Shown here piece by piece: positions 63,613 to 64,000 of a stretch of DNA of 64,000 nucleotides; position 1 is the stretch's first letter; every line of letters starts with the position of its first letter. The stretch is from Actinobacteria bacterium OV450 (GTDB taxonomy: Bacteria > Actinomycetota > Actinomycetes > Streptomycetales > Streptomycetaceae), in contig LJCW01000220.1 in assembly GCA_001298555.1 (NCBI GenBank), forward strand, positions 62,001-126,000. The letters are read 5' to 3'. The position numbers and the translations under genes are program-made. A model generated the notes under the pieces. The model saw nothing but the letters and a program-made list of their open reading frames with translations. It had not been told where the DNA came from and searched no databases.

Positions 63613-63903
63613 CTACGCCTTCACCCCGGGGAAGCCGTAGTTGTACACGGGGAACACCTCGGGGCGGTCGCCCGCGGACTCCCAGCCGAGCGCCTGCGCG
63701 ACGGGCATCATCTTCTCGGCGAAGACGTTCATGTGCAGCTCGCTCTCCCAGAGGTCGTAGATGTGCAGGCCTTCGGCGGCCGCGATGCAGACGTGGGAGA
63801 GGCAGCCGTCGAATATCCCGGGGACCTCCAGGAGCTTCGCGTGGAGGACGTCGTACTGGTCCGACGTGATGCCGGGGACGGTGGCGTGCATCAGGATCGC
63901 CAT
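63613..63903 (-). CDS. small conserved protein, possible dimeric alpha-beta barrel
   Basis: A 96-residue protein beginning MAILMHATVPGITSDQYDVL and containing GLHIYDLWESELHMNVF. The size and pattern resemble dimeric alpha-beta-barrel proteins such as antibiotic monooxygenase-like domains. No catalytic residues are evident. ATG 63903 has GAGGAG upstream. It converges on the preceding hydrolase with 39 bases between stops. The remaining 97 bases to the window end appear to be its promoter region. Confidence 0.65.
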   Translation of the reverse strand: MAILMHATVPGITSDQYDVLHAKLLEVPGIFDGCLSHVCIAAAEGLHIYDLWESELHMNVFAEKMMPVAQALGWESAGDRPEVFPVYNYGFPGVKA

Positions 63904-64000
63904 GGCAGGTCACTCCTCGCGTGCCGGGACGGATTCCTCACCGCCGGGCGGCGGCATCTCCCCACGGACAGGACAGCACGCAAACGAAGGGACGGCATCC

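Overview
The window is a high-GC (about 72% by eye) actinobacterial segment, almost certainly from Streptomyces or a close relative. The evidence is the strong G/C third-position bias, GTG and occasional TTG starts, AGGAG-type ribosome binding sites, 4-nt stop/start overlaps, a LAL-type regulator, twin-arginine-rich secreted enzymes and the near absence of TTA codons. There is no rRNA, tRNA, CRISPR array, phage or insertion sequence. Most genes are accessory: specialised metabolism, secreted hydrolases and locally acting regulators.

Layout. 1-4814 (+): the end of an operon with an MFS exporter (partial), a cytochrome P450, a SAM methyltransferase, a CxxC protein, a small protein with a WPMFS motif and an HTTM-domain membrane protein. 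4935-8489: a copper locus with a membrane-protein segment that runs in frame into YcnI, then a CopC-CopD fusion on the other strand. 8843-14786 (+): a secreted S33 peptidase, a LAL/LuxR regulator and an AraC regulator. 14793-25966 (-): a mixed redox and hydrolase block holding two closely related hormone-sensitive-lipase-like hydrolases, a broken hydrolase, an LLM oxidoreductase with its FMN reductase, a YaaH transporter, an amidohydrolase, a haloperoxidase-like hydrolase, Dps, DoxX, an isochorismatase-like hydrolase and a cupin.

26190-37688 (-) is the most interesting region. It is a compact polyketide operon: Rieske oxygenase, AT-ACP protein, a 1681-residue KS-CLF-KR-DH synthase, Sfp-type PPTase, enediyne-type hot-dog thioesterase, FAD oxygenase, an AveC-like membrane protein and a SnoaL-like protein. 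The five core genes are joined by 4-nt overlaps. The catalytic set resembles PUFA, enediyne or heterocyst-glycolipid synthases, but the domains are distributed differently, with AT and ACP on a separate protein. With no enoylreductase, the expected product is a polyene chain that is released and then oxidised. The AT-ACP gene carries an in-frame TTA codon, which suggests bldA control.

38172-44996: two M6 metalloproteases, an S33 peptidase, a peptide-type ABC binding protein and a LysR regulator, sharing a dyad motif in their upstream regions; probably a peptide-scavenging regulon. 45169-46976 (-): a papain-like cysteine protease with a secreted partner. 47378-58691: an inverted duplication of about 0.35 kb. 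One copy adjoins a decayed metalloprotease pseudogene and the other adjoins the intact metalloprotease gene. Between them lie an MHS transporter, a PucR regulator with 13 pentapeptide repeats, an MBL hydrolase, an AraC regulator, a DUF4360 protein, a copper radical oxidase and a MarR/EamA divergent pair with a palindromic operator over a leaderless start. 58692-63903: the intact metalloprotease, a secreted protein, pirin, a hydrolase and a small conserved protein.
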